A stretch of 64,000 bases of DNA, from assembly GCA_029866005.1 (NCBI GenBank), contig JARXAE010000004.1, forward strand, positions 1 to 64,000, read 5' to 3'. Shown here piece after piece: positions 25,961-33,819 of this stretch. The DNA is from Fimbriimonas sp. (lineage in GTDB: Bacteria; Armatimonadota; Fimbriimonadia; Fimbriimonadales; Fimbriimonadaceae). The notes below the pieces were generated by a model, which ran no database searches, had not been told where the DNA came from, and saw only the letters and a list, made by a program, of their open reading frames with translations. The position numbers and the translations under genes were made by a program. Positions within the stretch are counted from its first letter, which is position 1. Every line of letters starts with the position of its first letter.

Positions 25961-26083
25961 ATGGAACCTGATATGCCTACGATTGTGACCCTCCTTGCAA
26001 CCTTAGCCATCATCTCGGCAGGCGTTTGGGCGGTCGCGATTTTGGTTAATCAGCACATGCGTGAGCGAAAACACCTCGTTTAG
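25961..26083 (+). CDS. 40-residue single-pass membrane peptide
   Basis: Short frame from ATG 25961 (or 25973) to TAG 26081-26083: MEPDMPTIVTLLATLAIISAG..., one hydrophobic segment (about 8-28) then a basic tail (MRERKHLV). It is too short for common gene callers. Its end is followed after 52 nt by a strong terminator, which supports transcription. The role is unknown. Confidence 0.35.
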   Translation: MEPDMPTIVTLLATLAIISAGVWAVAILVNQHMRERKHLV

Positions 26084-26135
26084 ATGTGTTCTGTGGGAAA
26101 AACTCCCACATCTACGAAAATCAAGCTCGAAAATC

Positions 26136-26174
26136 GGCACCAATGAACCTGCATTGGTGCCTGTGGCTGTTTTT
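26136..26174 (+). terminator. rho-independent terminator upstream of mraZ
   Basis: GGCACCAATG and CATTGGTGCC form a perfect 10-bp stem (26136-26145 and 26152-26161) with a 6-nt loop, followed by TGTGGCTG and five T (26170-26174). It isolates the dcw promoter from upstream transcription. A second hairpin, TGTGGGA/TCCCACA at 26092-26110, precedes it. The rest of 26175-26312 is AT-rich and shows no gene. Confidence 0.7.
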
Positions 26175-26312
26175 CATGACTCAAGAATTTGATCTGAAAA
26201 ATGATTTAAGTATATATACGTCTACATAAAAATCAAACATAAGAGTAGACAAATACCCCAATAAAGACTTAACTCATTATCTGCAAAAAACTTTTGAAAA
26301 AAAGAGTTTAAA

Positions 26313-26346
26313 AGTGGTTGTAAAGTGGGAGAGTAGTGTCTATACT
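26313..26346 (+). promoter_or_regulatory. mraZ (dcw) promoter with MraZ-type operator repeats
   Basis: TTGTAA (26318-26323), 17 nt, TATACT (26341-26346) form a sigma70-like promoter. AGTG repeats start at 26313, 26324 and 26335, each 11 bp apart: AGTGGTTGTAA, AGTGGGAGAGT, AGTGTCTATAC. In E. coli and others MraZ represses its own operon by binding direct TGGGN repeats spaced about 10 bp. The repeats here overlap -35 and the spacer, matching autorepression. The binding assignment is inference from the known mechanism. Confidence 0.65.
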
Positions 26347-26364
26347 ATTCACACCAAAGCCAAG

Positions 26365-26449
26365 GATTGGCGAAGGGGCAGGAAAGGCTGGGGTGCCAAT
26401 CTGAAGAATTAGGGCCGCGATGCACGGATGCAGAGCGGCCCTTCCTAAT
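26365..26449 (+). other. structured mraZ leader with two hairpins
   Basis: The predicted leader is about 130 nt. GATTGGC (26365-26371) pairs with GCCAATC (26395-26401), and GGGCCGC (26412-26418) pairs with GCGGCCC (26435-26441), with an outer ATTAG/CTAAT extension. There is no T run, so it is not a simple terminator. It may stabilise the mRNA or control its start; there is no known riboswitch match. Confidence 0.4.
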
Positions 26450-26481
26450 CCCCAAAAATACTCGATGTGAAAGGAGATCTG

Positions 26482-27000
26482 ATGAGCAAGAAACCTGCGC
26501 CCGCTCGCTCATCAATCAACCTTAACGAGCCCTGCAGTGTCGATGTCAAGGGTCGAGTTCTTCTCACCAAAGAGTTGAAAGAGGCTTTTGTGGGCGAGGT
26601 GAAGCTCGTCCAAGACATCCAAAAGTTCATCCGCGTTTACACCAAAGAGGTTTTTGAGGAGGAGGAGCTTGACATCAAGCAGACTTTTTCACGTGGAAAC
26701 CGCTCGGCGTCGAAGTATCGCATGGCATATCTTTCGAACGCGCGCGATGCGAAGGTTGATGCTGCCGGCCGACTTTTGATCCCTGCTGACTTCCGAGCTT
26801 GGAGTGGAATCGCAAACAAGTGTGTGATGATTGCCAACGGAGAGGAGTTTCTGATCATGTCGCCGTCTGACTACGAGCTTTGGCAGAAATCGCCATCAAA
26901 GTATCGCTCGGAAGAGGCTGCTGAACTGAACTCTCTTCGTAAGGATGCTTACGACGAAGAGCGAACCATCCGTGATCTCAAAAGCGGAGTGTTGAAATGA
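26482..27000 (+). CDS. mraZ: transcriptional regulator MraZ
   Basis: 172 residues. MraZ is the first dcw gene in most bacteria, a DNA-binding repressor of its own operon and a nucleoid-associated ring-forming protein. Two SpoVT/AbrB-like half-domains carry the family motifs DVKGRVLLTKELKEAF (about residues 20-35) and DAAGRLLIPADFRAW (about 93-107). The C-terminal tail (about 30 residues) is charged. ATG 26482 has AAGGAGAT 5-6 nt upstream; a GTG five codons earlier lacks a site. The stop overlaps the rsmH start (ATGA). The direct repeats at its promoter are its likely target. Confidence 0.93.
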   Translation: MSKKPAPARSSINLNEPCSVDVKGRVLLTKELKEAFVGEVKLVQDIQKFIRVYTKEVFEEEELDIKQTFSRGNRSASKYRMAYLSNARDAKVDAAGRLLIPADFRAWSGIANKCVMIANGEEFLIMSPSDYELWQKSPSKYRSEEAAELNSLRKDAYDEERTIRDLKSGVLK

Positions 27001-27899
27001 CCGCCACTTATGCTCACGATCCCGTCATGGTCGATGAGATTCTTGCGGCGCTCGCCCTCAAAGCTGGAGATGTCGTCGTTGATGGAACGCTTGGACTCGC
27101 TGGTCACTCGATGAGGTTTATCGACGCGATTCGTCCTGGTGGAATCTTGGTTGGTTTGGACTGGGATGAGTCGATGCTTGCGATCGCTAAGCAACGGGTC
27201 GGGAAGCCTGAGGGTGTGACAGTTCACCTTGTTCACTCGGACTTTCGGGACATGAAGGAGGTCTTGGTTGAGTACGGTATTCGTCCAAATGGAATCTTGC
27301 TTGATCTTGGTCTTAATTCGGCTCAGATAGAAGACCCTGCTCGAGGAATCACGTTCAAGGAGGATGGCCCCTTAGATATGCGGATGGATCGCTCCAAAGG
27401 CGAGCCTGCGTCAGCGCTGCTCAATCGGATGTCGCCACAAGCGATTCAGGATGCTCTGGAAGATTTTGGTGATGAGAAGTGGGCCCACCGAATCGCGCAG
27501 AAAATTCTTCTTCGAAGGAAAGAGCAACCACTTCGGACGACAAACGACTTGATCGAGTGTGTTCTGGCAGCGATTCCGGTCAATGCAAGAGAGAAGCGCA
27601 TTCATCCGGCTACCCGCACGTTTCAGGCAGTTCGAATTCTCACAAACGCCGAGTTTGACGGTCTGAGAGAGGCGATTTTGGAAGCCGCCTCGATGCTGGC
27701 CGAAAACGGAAATCTTGCGATCTTAAGCTATCACAGCGGCGAGGATCGCATCGTCAAGCGAGCTTATCAGGAGCTTGCGCAAGAAGGTTTTGTCCTCACG
27801 GACAAGAAGCCAAGGATTCCATCCGAGGCAGAAATTGGTCGCAATGCGCGGAGCCGCTCAGCCAAGCTCCGGGTGATTCGCAAGGAAGTGAAATCATGA
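26997..27899 (+). CDS. rsmH: 16S rRNA m4C1402 N4-methyltransferase RsmH (MraW)
   Basis: 300 residues. It methylates N4 of C1402 in the decoding centre. SAM motif: VVVDGTLGLAGHSMRF (about 22-37) and VGLDWDESMLAIA (about 51-63). Signatures DFRDM, GILLDLGLNSAQIEDP and the C-terminal HSGEDRIVKR are all RsmH-specific. It overlaps mraZ and ftsL by 4 nt at both ends. The ATG at 26997 gives the family start, with THDPVM-like HDPVMVDE at residue 7. Confidence 0.96.
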   Translation: MTATYAHDPVMVDEILAALALKAGDVVVDGTLGLAGHSMRFIDAIRPGGILVGLDWDESMLAIAKQRVGKPEGVTVHLVHSDFRDMKEVLVEYGIRPNGILLDLGLNSAQIEDPARGITFKEDGPLDMRMDRSKGEPASALLNRMSPQAIQDALEDFGDEKWAHRIAQKILLRRKEQPLRTTNDLIECVLAAIPVNAREKRIHPATRTFQAVRILTNAEFDGLREAILEAASMLAENGNLAILSYHSGEDRIVKRAYQELAQEGFVLTDKKPRIPSEAEIGRNARSRSAKLRVIRKEVKS

Positions 27900-28270
27900 G
27901 TGCAACAACAATCGCAAGGGGTCGACAGGAAGTTAGCCCTAAAGCAAAATCATTATCGAAGCCTAAAGTTAAAATCTCAGCTCGCCAGCAAAGCATGGTG
28001 ATCAATCAAACCATCCAGGGTTCCTGGGTATTTGGTTTGGTGTTCGTGGCAACCTACGTGGTCGGCGCAATTTCTGGATACGTGATGATGGAGTCACAAC
28101 GCGCAACCGTTAAGGCTCTCTCACCCGTCCTTACAGAGGTTCGAGAAAGTGAGCTTGAGCATCGCACCACCAGTGCAGTCGATGGATCCCTGAAAACTGT
28201 TAATGACTGGGCGCGGTCACGAGGCTGGTCTCAACTCGAAATGAAGAAGACCTATGTCGCGAGTCGTTAA
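27896..28270 (+). CDS. ftsL: cell division protein FtsL-like
   Basis: 124 residues: a basic cytoplasmic N-terminus (about 1-40), one membrane segment (SWVFGLVFVATYVVGAISGYVM) and a short extracytoplasmic helix. Sequence similarity to FtsL is low, as always, but its size, topology and position between rsmH and ftsI fix the assignment. FtsL acts with FtsB and FtsQ to activate the FtsW-FtsI synthase. The coiled-coil region after the membrane segment is shorter than usual. No ftsB-like gene is seen nearby. Confidence 0.75.
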   Translation: MSATTIARGRQEVSPKAKSLSKPKVKISARQQSMVINQTIQGSWVFGLVFVATYVVGAISGYVMMESQRATVKALSPVLTEVRESELEHRTTSAVDGSLKTVNDWARSRGWSQLEMKKTYVASR

Positions 28271-29951
28271 GAAGAAAATCAATTTCGCCCCCGTCGGGAT
28301 GCTAATCCTTTTCGGGGGGACTGCGCTTTCGCAAGTAAAGCTACAAGTCTTTGAACGGCAGAAGACGATTGATCTCGCGAACGATGTTCGCAAGTACGAG
28401 GTCACCAAGACCACTCGAGCCCGTCGCGGGACCATCCAAACCGCCGATGGAAAACCGCTAGCGCAAGACGCCAAGAAGTGGAGGCTCCAGATTGATCTTG
28501 GTAAAGTGCCGCACACTCCCAGCTTCGCTATTGCACTCTCTGAAGCCACGGGAATCCCCGCCCATGAGTTTTCTGATCAACGAAGAGGTGGCCGGGATTG
28601 GTCGATCGATCTGAGTGAATACCAGATGGCCAAGGTTGCACAGATCAAGAAAGATTTTGATGCTACCGGCGTGACGCTGATGGAGCTAGCCGCGCGAAAC
28701 TATCCACTTGGCAGTCTTGCGAGTGGACTGGTCGGGCGTCAGTACATGAGTGGGAAGGGCGGAGAAATCGTTCAGCGGTTTGGGCTGGAGTCTTCGCTGG
28801 ATAGCATTCTCGGTGGTCGGGATGGCAAACAGACTGGGCTTCAAGACAAGAATGGTGAGTTCTTGCCGATGCGATCAGAGTCACCAGAAGTTGTAAAGCA
28901 AGACGGAGCAAAGGTGGTGACCACCATTGATAGCGAAATCCAAGCTGCCGCTGCTCTTGCCGTGCGACGGGCGGTCGAAAAGAACCGGGCTACAAGCGGA
29001 GTCGCCGTAGTTACCGATCCAAAAAGTGGCGATGTCTTAGCGGTTGCATCTTGGCCCGTGGTGGAACCCAATGAGCAAGGTCTGTCGCCGCTTGACGAGA
29101 AGAACCCAGCTTATACAACCCTCCTCGAACCAGGTTCGACCTTTAAGATTTTGACTCTGACCAAAGCGGTTAGCGATGGAACCATCTCGGAAGGGCAGAC
29201 GACAAACTGTACTGGCCAATTGATGATCGGTGCTAGGGCACGGATTAGGTGCGACGAGCACCACGGCAACCGAGCTCATGGCGTCGTTGATCCCACTTTG
29301 GCAATTGCAAAGAGCTGTAACGTAGCGGCAGCGACCTGGTCGCGGAGTATCGGCGTCGACGGATTCTTCGACTATATCCGCGATCTAGGTCTACAAAGCA
29401 GGACCGGGCTTGACCTTCAGGGTGAGATTCGGTCGCGGGCGGCAAAAGACATCGGCAACCCTGGCCTTCAGCTTGCCAATCTTGGTTTTGGACAGGCGAT
29501 GAGCGTCACTCCGATCGCGCTCGCCGGAGCCTTCGGTGCGATCGGGAACGAAGGGAAGCGAATTCCTCTTCGACTTGTGAAAAGTGTCAATGGCATCGAG
29601 CGACCGATTCGTGAGGGACAGCAAGTGCTATCGAAGCAATCGTGCGACTACACTTTGGAGTGCATGGAGCGAGTGATGTCGTCAATTGGTACGGGGTCCT
29701 CTCTAAGGATTCCGGGTTATCGAATCGGTGGGAAAACGGGAACTGCTCAGAAGTTCTCCAAAGGTCAGAATCGGGGCTACGTCTCTAACTTCGTCGGAAT
29801 GATTCCTGCGCAAGATCCTCAAGCGGTGATCCTTGTGATGATTGACGACCCAAAGGCCGGCAAAATATATGGTGCGGATGTTGCGGGCCCGGTGTTTAAG
29901 GACGTGGCAAAGTCCGTCATTACACGACTCAACATTCCCCGCGATCAGTAA
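28254..29951 (+). CDS. ftsI: division-specific class B transpeptidase FtsI (PBP3)
   Basis: 565 residues. FtsI crosslinks septal peptidoglycan with FtsW. Anchoring segment about 13-30, then a pedestal domain with RRGTIQTADGKPLA. The penicillin-binding domain holds SxxK in EPGSTFKILT (Ser 295, Lys 298), SxN in AKSCNVAA (about 354-356) and KTG in GGKTGTAQ (about 493). No C-terminal PASTA domain follows. It overlaps ftsL by 17 nt and is followed by murE after 3 nt. Confidence 0.95.
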   Translation: MSRVVKKKINFAPVGMLILFGGTALSQVKLQVFERQKTIDLANDVRKYEVTKTTRARRGTIQTADGKPLAQDAKKWRLQIDLGKVPHTPSFAIALSEATGIPAHEFSDQRRGGRDWSIDLSEYQMAKVAQIKKDFDATGVTLMELAARNYPLGSLASGLVGRQYMSGKGGEIVQRFGLESSLDSILGGRDGKQTGLQDKNGEFLPMRSESPEVVKQDGAKVVTTIDSEIQAAAALAVRRAVEKNRATSGVAVVTDPKSGDVLAVASWPVVEPNEQGLSPLDEKNPAYTTLLEPGSTFKILTLTKAVSDGTISEGQTTNCTGQLMIGARARIRCDEHHGNRAHGVVDPTLAIAKSCNVAAATWSRSIGVDGFFDYIRDLGLQSRTGLDLQGEIRSRAAKDIGNPGLQLANLGFGQAMSVTPIALAGAFGAIGNEGKRIPLRLVKSVNGIERPIREGQQVLSKQSCDYTLECMERVMSSIGTGSSLRIPGYRIGGKTGTAQKFSKGQNRGYVSNFVGMIPAQDPQAVILVMIDDPKAGKIYGADVAGPVFKDVAKSVITRLNIPRDQ

Positions 29952-29954
29952 GCC

Positions 29955-31427
29955 ATGCTCGTTTCTGAATTACTTTCGTTGGCGCAAGTCGAAGCTTACG
30001 ACCTACGCGGTGACGCTGATGTGGCGCGGATGTGCATGGACTCGCGCAAAGTTCGCCCAGGTGACCTTTTTGTCGCGATGCCTTCGGAGCGAACGGATAC
30101 CTATCAATTCATTCCAGAGGTTCTTGCTTCAGGCGCAGCTGGTGTGGTCGTCTTTTCCGAAGATGGCCTCTCTCTTGCCCCCTGTGCGATTTATCTTCAG
30201 GACTATGAAGACGCCCTTTGGCGACTTTGTGACACGCTCTATGCGCATCCAACTCGCGATCTTAAGATGGTTGGGATTACCGGCACGAACGGGAAGACCA
30301 CCACTGCCTGGATTGTTCAACAACTGCTTGACTCACTCGGTCTGCCAAGTGCTTACATTGGGACTCTCGGGTTCAAAGTTGGCTCTGATCTGCGACCGCT
30401 TGCGAACACCACGCCGTTTGTCATTGAGAGCTACAACTTGTTAATCGACGCCCAAATGGCGGGTTGTGAGGCGGTTGTGATGGAGGTTTCCTCACACGCC
30501 CTTGCCCAGAAGCGGGTTGAAGGATTCGAGTTTGATGCGGCGGTTTTTACGAACCTCACCCAAGATCATCTCGACTTTCATGGGTCTATGGAAGAGTATG
30601 AGAAGGCCAAGCTAAGGCTGTTCAAGGATCTTCCATCCACGAAGACCCTGACGAAGTGCCTGAATCTTGACGACCAAACCGGGTCGGATTGGGCACGGAG
30701 ATTATCTGGTCCGAAAATCGGCTTCCGGACACATTTCGGACTTGAACAGGATCTGGTAGGCGTTCCCTCCAGCATCCGCGTTGATGGTATTGAGATGGAA
30801 CTGAGGTTCCGTGGCGAGACGGCTCAGATTCATAGCCAGCTTGGTGGCTCTTACAATGTCGAAAATCTACTCTCCGCAATATCCGCTGTTCTAGCACTGG
30901 GCTATCCACTCCCCGAGATTGCTGAGCGTTTAGCCCTGGTTACCCCCGTTCCGGGACGATTTGAGGGCGTCAAAAATCCACATGGGATCGGAGTGATCGT
31001 TGATTATGCCCACACCCCCGACGCGATCGAAAAGCTGCTCGAGGCGGCAAGGGAAGTCACGACTGGGCGGCTGATCACCGTCTTTGGATGCGGAGGGGAT
31101 CGAGACGCCACGAAACGCCCGCTCATGGCGACCGCGGCGGCAAAAAACTCAGATGTCGTGTTTGTAACTAGCGACAATCCCCGGACGGAGGACCCCGAGT
31201 CAATTCTTGATCAGGTCTGCGCCGGGCTCTCGGACGGGTTTACTTATGAGCGAATCGCAGATCGTCCGACGGCCATACGACGAGCGATTCAGAGCGCGAG
31301 GCGCGGGGATACCGTCGCCATCGCCGGAAAAGGGCATGAGGATTATCAGATCATTGGGCACGAAAAGATTCACATGGACGACCGCGAACTTGCTCGAGAG
31401 GCCCTGAGTGAACTACTCGCTAAGTGA
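29955..31427 (+). CDS. murE: UDP-MurNAc-tripeptide synthetase MurE (meso-DAP-adding)
   Basis: 490 residues. MurE adds the third amino acid to UDP-MurNAc-L-Ala-D-Glu. The ATP site is GITGTNGKTTTAW (about 108-120); other Mur-ligase motifs are EVSSHALAQKRVEG, NLTQDHLDFHG and DYAHTPDAIEKLL. The substrate-specifying motif reads SDNPRTEDP (about 405), the DNPR form of meso-diaminopimelate ligases rather than the lysine type. The gene overlaps murF by 20 nt. Confidence 0.95.
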   Translation: MLVSELLSLAQVEAYDLRGDADVARMCMDSRKVRPGDLFVAMPSERTDTYQFIPEVLASGAAGVVVFSEDGLSLAPCAIYLQDYEDALWRLCDTLYAHPTRDLKMVGITGTNGKTTTAWIVQQLLDSLGLPSAYIGTLGFKVGSDLRPLANTTPFVIESYNLLIDAQMAGCEAVVMEVSSHALAQKRVEGFEFDAAVFTNLTQDHLDFHGSMEEYEKAKLRLFKDLPSTKTLTKCLNLDDQTGSDWARRLSGPKIGFRTHFGLEQDLVGVPSSIRVDGIEMELRFRGETAQIHSQLGGSYNVENLLSAISAVLALGYPLPEIAERLALVTPVPGRFEGVKNPHGIGVIVDYAHTPDAIEKLLEAAREVTTGRLITVFGCGGDRDATKRPLMATAAAKNSDVVFVTSDNPRTEDPESILDQVCAGLSDGFTYERIADRPTAIRRAIQSARRGDTVAIAGKGHEDYQIIGHEKIHMDDRELAREALSELLAK

Positions 31428-32745
31428 TCTTGCTCGCCGATTTGTTGGAACGGCTTCCTGCGAAGCCACCGTCACCGGGTTTGTAACGGACAATCGCGAG
31501 GTCAAAACAGGCGATCTGTTCATTGCCATCAAAGGTGAAAAGGTTGATGGTCACAACTTTACATCAGATGCTTTTGCAAGAGGAGCTGCCGCCTGTCTAG
31601 TGGAGCGATCCATTGATGGACCGCACATTTTGGTTGAGAACGTGGTCGAAGCCCTTGCCAAAATGGCTCGATCGTTCCGTACGGAGTTTGGCGGACCCGT
31701 CATTGGAATCACCGGCAGTGCCGGAAAGACAACCACGAAGGAGTTTTGTGCCGCGGCGTGTTCCTCTCTCGGTGAAGTTCTCAAGACGCAAGGCAATCGG
31801 AATAGCGAATTCACGGGGCCACTTCTTTGGCCGGAACTCACGGCAAACACGAAGGTTGCGATCACCGAAATGGGGATGCGAGGCTTCGGACAGATTGCCC
31901 ATTTGGCGTCGTTTAACTTGCCCAATATTGGGGTCATTACCAATATCGGATATTCCCACCTCGAATTGGTCGGCTCTCGGGAGGGCATTGCCAAGGCGAA
32001 GGGCGAACTGCTTGAGGCTCTGCCCGAGGACGGGACGGCGATTTTGTATTCGGAAGATGAGTACCTTGGGAACCTGATCGCGGTCGCCGGAGAGCGCCGA
32101 ATTCGCCTCTTTGGTCAGGGGGGAAATGCCGATTGTCAGGTGACCGATTATGCAGCGCTCAGCTGGACTTCGGCGAGAATCGGGGGCGTTTTGGATGGAG
32201 TCAAGTGGGAGGCGGTGATGCCCACAGTTGGTCGGCATCTTGCCAATAACGCCGCCGCCGCGATTCTCGCTGCGACAGAAGCTGGAGTTTCGCTTGTCGA
32301 TGCTTGCGCGGGACTTGAAGGGGCCGTGCTGCCTCCGATGCGAATGGAGATTCGAGATTTCCAAGGCGCGACGCTGGTGATGGACAACTACAATTCCAAC
32401 CCACCGGCCGTTTTGGGAGCTTTGCAGACGCTTGAAGAGGTTCCATGTGAAGGTCGCCGGGTAGCAGTCTTGGGCACGATGCGAGAGCTTGGCGAGGAAA
32501 GCGAAGAGTCGCATCGCTCCATCGGGCGACGGTTATCGAAGGCAAAGATTGATCGGATTATTGTCTATGGAGATGAAACTGAGCTGATCCAAGACGAATT
32601 CCTGCGCCGTGGCGGGGTTGCGGATCGTCTTGTTAAGGTTGAATCGCTGAATGCGATTCGCGAGGAATTGAGTGGTTTTGGAGAGGGAGACACAATTTTG
32701 GTCAAGGGCAGCCGGGCTCTTGAGCTTGAACGAGTGTTCGAGTAA
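31408..32745 (+). CDS. murF: UDP-MurNAc-tripeptide:D-Ala-D-Ala ligase MurF
   Basis: 445 residues from GTG 31408. It adds D-Ala-D-Ala to the tripeptide precursor. ATP motif GITGSAGKTTTKEFC (about 98-112), KTQGNRNSEF, ITEMGMRGFGQI and VMDNYNSNPPAVLGAL are MurF-diagnostic. The GTG start directly precedes YSLSDLARRF, the usual N-terminal region, and lies within the end of murE, so coupling is likely. A 21-nt gap separates it from mraY. Confidence 0.94.
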   Translation: MNYSLSDLARRFVGTASCEATVTGFVTDNREVKTGDLFIAIKGEKVDGHNFTSDAFARGAAACLVERSIDGPHILVENVVEALAKMARSFRTEFGGPVIGITGSAGKTTTKEFCAAACSSLGEVLKTQGNRNSEFTGPLLWPELTANTKVAITEMGMRGFGQIAHLASFNLPNIGVITNIGYSHLELVGSREGIAKAKGELLEALPEDGTAILYSEDEYLGNLIAVAGERRIRLFGQGGNADCQVTDYAALSWTSARIGGVLDGVKWEAVMPTVGRHLANNAAAAILAATEAGVSLVDACAGLEGAVLPPMRMEIRDFQGATLVMDNYNSNPPAVLGALQTLEEVPCEGRRVAVLGTMRELGEESEESHRSIGRRLSKAKIDRIIVYGDETELIQDEFLRRGGVADRLVKVESLNAIREELSGFGEGDTILVKGSRALELERVFE

Positions 32746-32766
32746 ATCGACGTCGGTGGTTTCCCG

Positions 32767-33819
32767 ATGAGCTTCTCCATGCACATGGAGGACCTAAAAG
32801 CGTTTTGGGTCGCCTTCATCGTCAGCGCAATTCTGAGCAAGCCAATTCTGAACTTGCTCATTAGAGCCAAGTCTCGCCAGACGGTTTCGTCTCACTTGGA
32901 AGGGCATGCAACCAAACAAGGAACCCCAACGATGGGTGGTTTCATTATACTGGTCGGATTCCTGGCGAGCTGGCTCGCTGGGTTCAGCGGCACTAACGGC
33001 GGTCCGATCGTCTTGCTAGTGGTTCTGTTCGCGCTCATCGGATTCGTGGATGACTACTTAGTTCCGAGGCTGATGCCAGGAAAGCGGGGCCTAGGTTGGA
33101 AGCAAAAAATTCTGATGCAAGTCTTTGCTGCGGGTGCTCCTCTCGTTTGGGTCGGGCAGTCGCCACTGGTGATTGGAATAGGGATCTTCCTTATTCTCTT
33201 TTTTGCCAACGCTTACAATTTCGCGGATGGCCTGGATGGATTGGCTGGCACAATCCTAGTTGGGCAGTTAGTTGGGCTCGCGTGCCTCGGAACCATGGGT
33301 GGTCGCGTCGAGTTTCCGGTTTGGATCGTTTGGCCGCTTTTGGGGTCACTGACAGTTTTTCTTTACTGGAATGCCCCCAAGGCTAAGGTCTTTATGGGTG
33401 ATGTAGGTTCTCTGCCCATCGGTGCCGTTCTTGGTGGCTTTTGGGTACTTCATGGTTCTGTTGGATCTGACAAGATGGAAGGACCTTCGCTGGAGGCTGT
33501 CGTTCAGTGGTTAAGTCTTCCGGTCTTGCTTTGGTCGATCCCGATGATCTGCGAGCTTGTTCCGGTGCCACTCCAAGTCTTCTCAGTGAAGGTGTTCAAG
33601 AAGAAACTCTTCCCATTCACCCCAATACACCACGCCTTCGAAGAGATCAAGTTGAAGGCTGGGGAGACCGAAGAAACTGAGAGCTACCAGGAGCGGGTTA
33701 AGAACAGCCCGCGCTGGGCGCATTGGCCAGAGACAAGGATTGTCTTCACCTTTGCCATCTTCCAACTCCTTTGTTCGATGCTCGCGATTACGGTCGCCCT
33801 CATGACCAAGCCGAACTGA
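32767..33819 (+). CDS. mraY: phospho-MurNAc-pentapeptide translocase MraY
   Basis: 350 residues, about ten membrane segments. MraY moves phospho-MurNAc-pentapeptide onto undecaprenyl phosphate to form lipid I. Family motifs are present: TPTMGGF, the aspartate pair FVDDYLV, NAYNFADGLDGLAGT (catalytic Asp), MGDVGSLPIGA and FTPIHHAFE (His cluster). The start ATG 32767 is favoured; the N-terminus MSFSMHMED is slightly longer than usual, so ATG 32785 is an alternative. The stop overlaps the murD ATG (ATGA-type overlap). Confidence 0.95.
   Translation: MSFSMHMEDLKAFWVAFIVSAILSKPILNLLIRAKSRQTVSSHLEGHATKQGTPTMGGFIILVGFLASWLAGFSGTNGGPIVLLVVLFALIGFVDDYLVPRLMPGKRGLGWKQKILMQVFAAGAPLVWVGQSPLVIGIGIFLILFFANAYNFADGLDGLAGTILVGQLVGLACLGTMGGRVEFPVWIVWPLLGSLTVFLYWNAPKAKVFMGDVGSLPIGAVLGGFWVLHGSVGSDKMEGPSLEAVVQWLSLPVLLWSIPMICELVPVPLQVFSVKVFKKKLFPFTPIHHAFEEIKLKAGETEETESYQERVKNSPRWAHWPETRIVFTFAIFQLLCSMLAITVALMTKPN

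Noticed and set aside
26201-26260. GTCTAC and GTAGAC arms upstream of mraZ as a second copy of the imuB operator
   Set aside because: The arms are in the opposite order and 19 nt apart, whereas the imuB site is GTAGA-N6-TCTAC. Short matches in AT-rich DNA are expected by chance.
31597-32514. 305-codon frame on the minus strand inside murF
   Set aside because: Shadow of a strongly conserved gene; no recognisable domain and Arg/Ser-rich composition typical of antisense frames.
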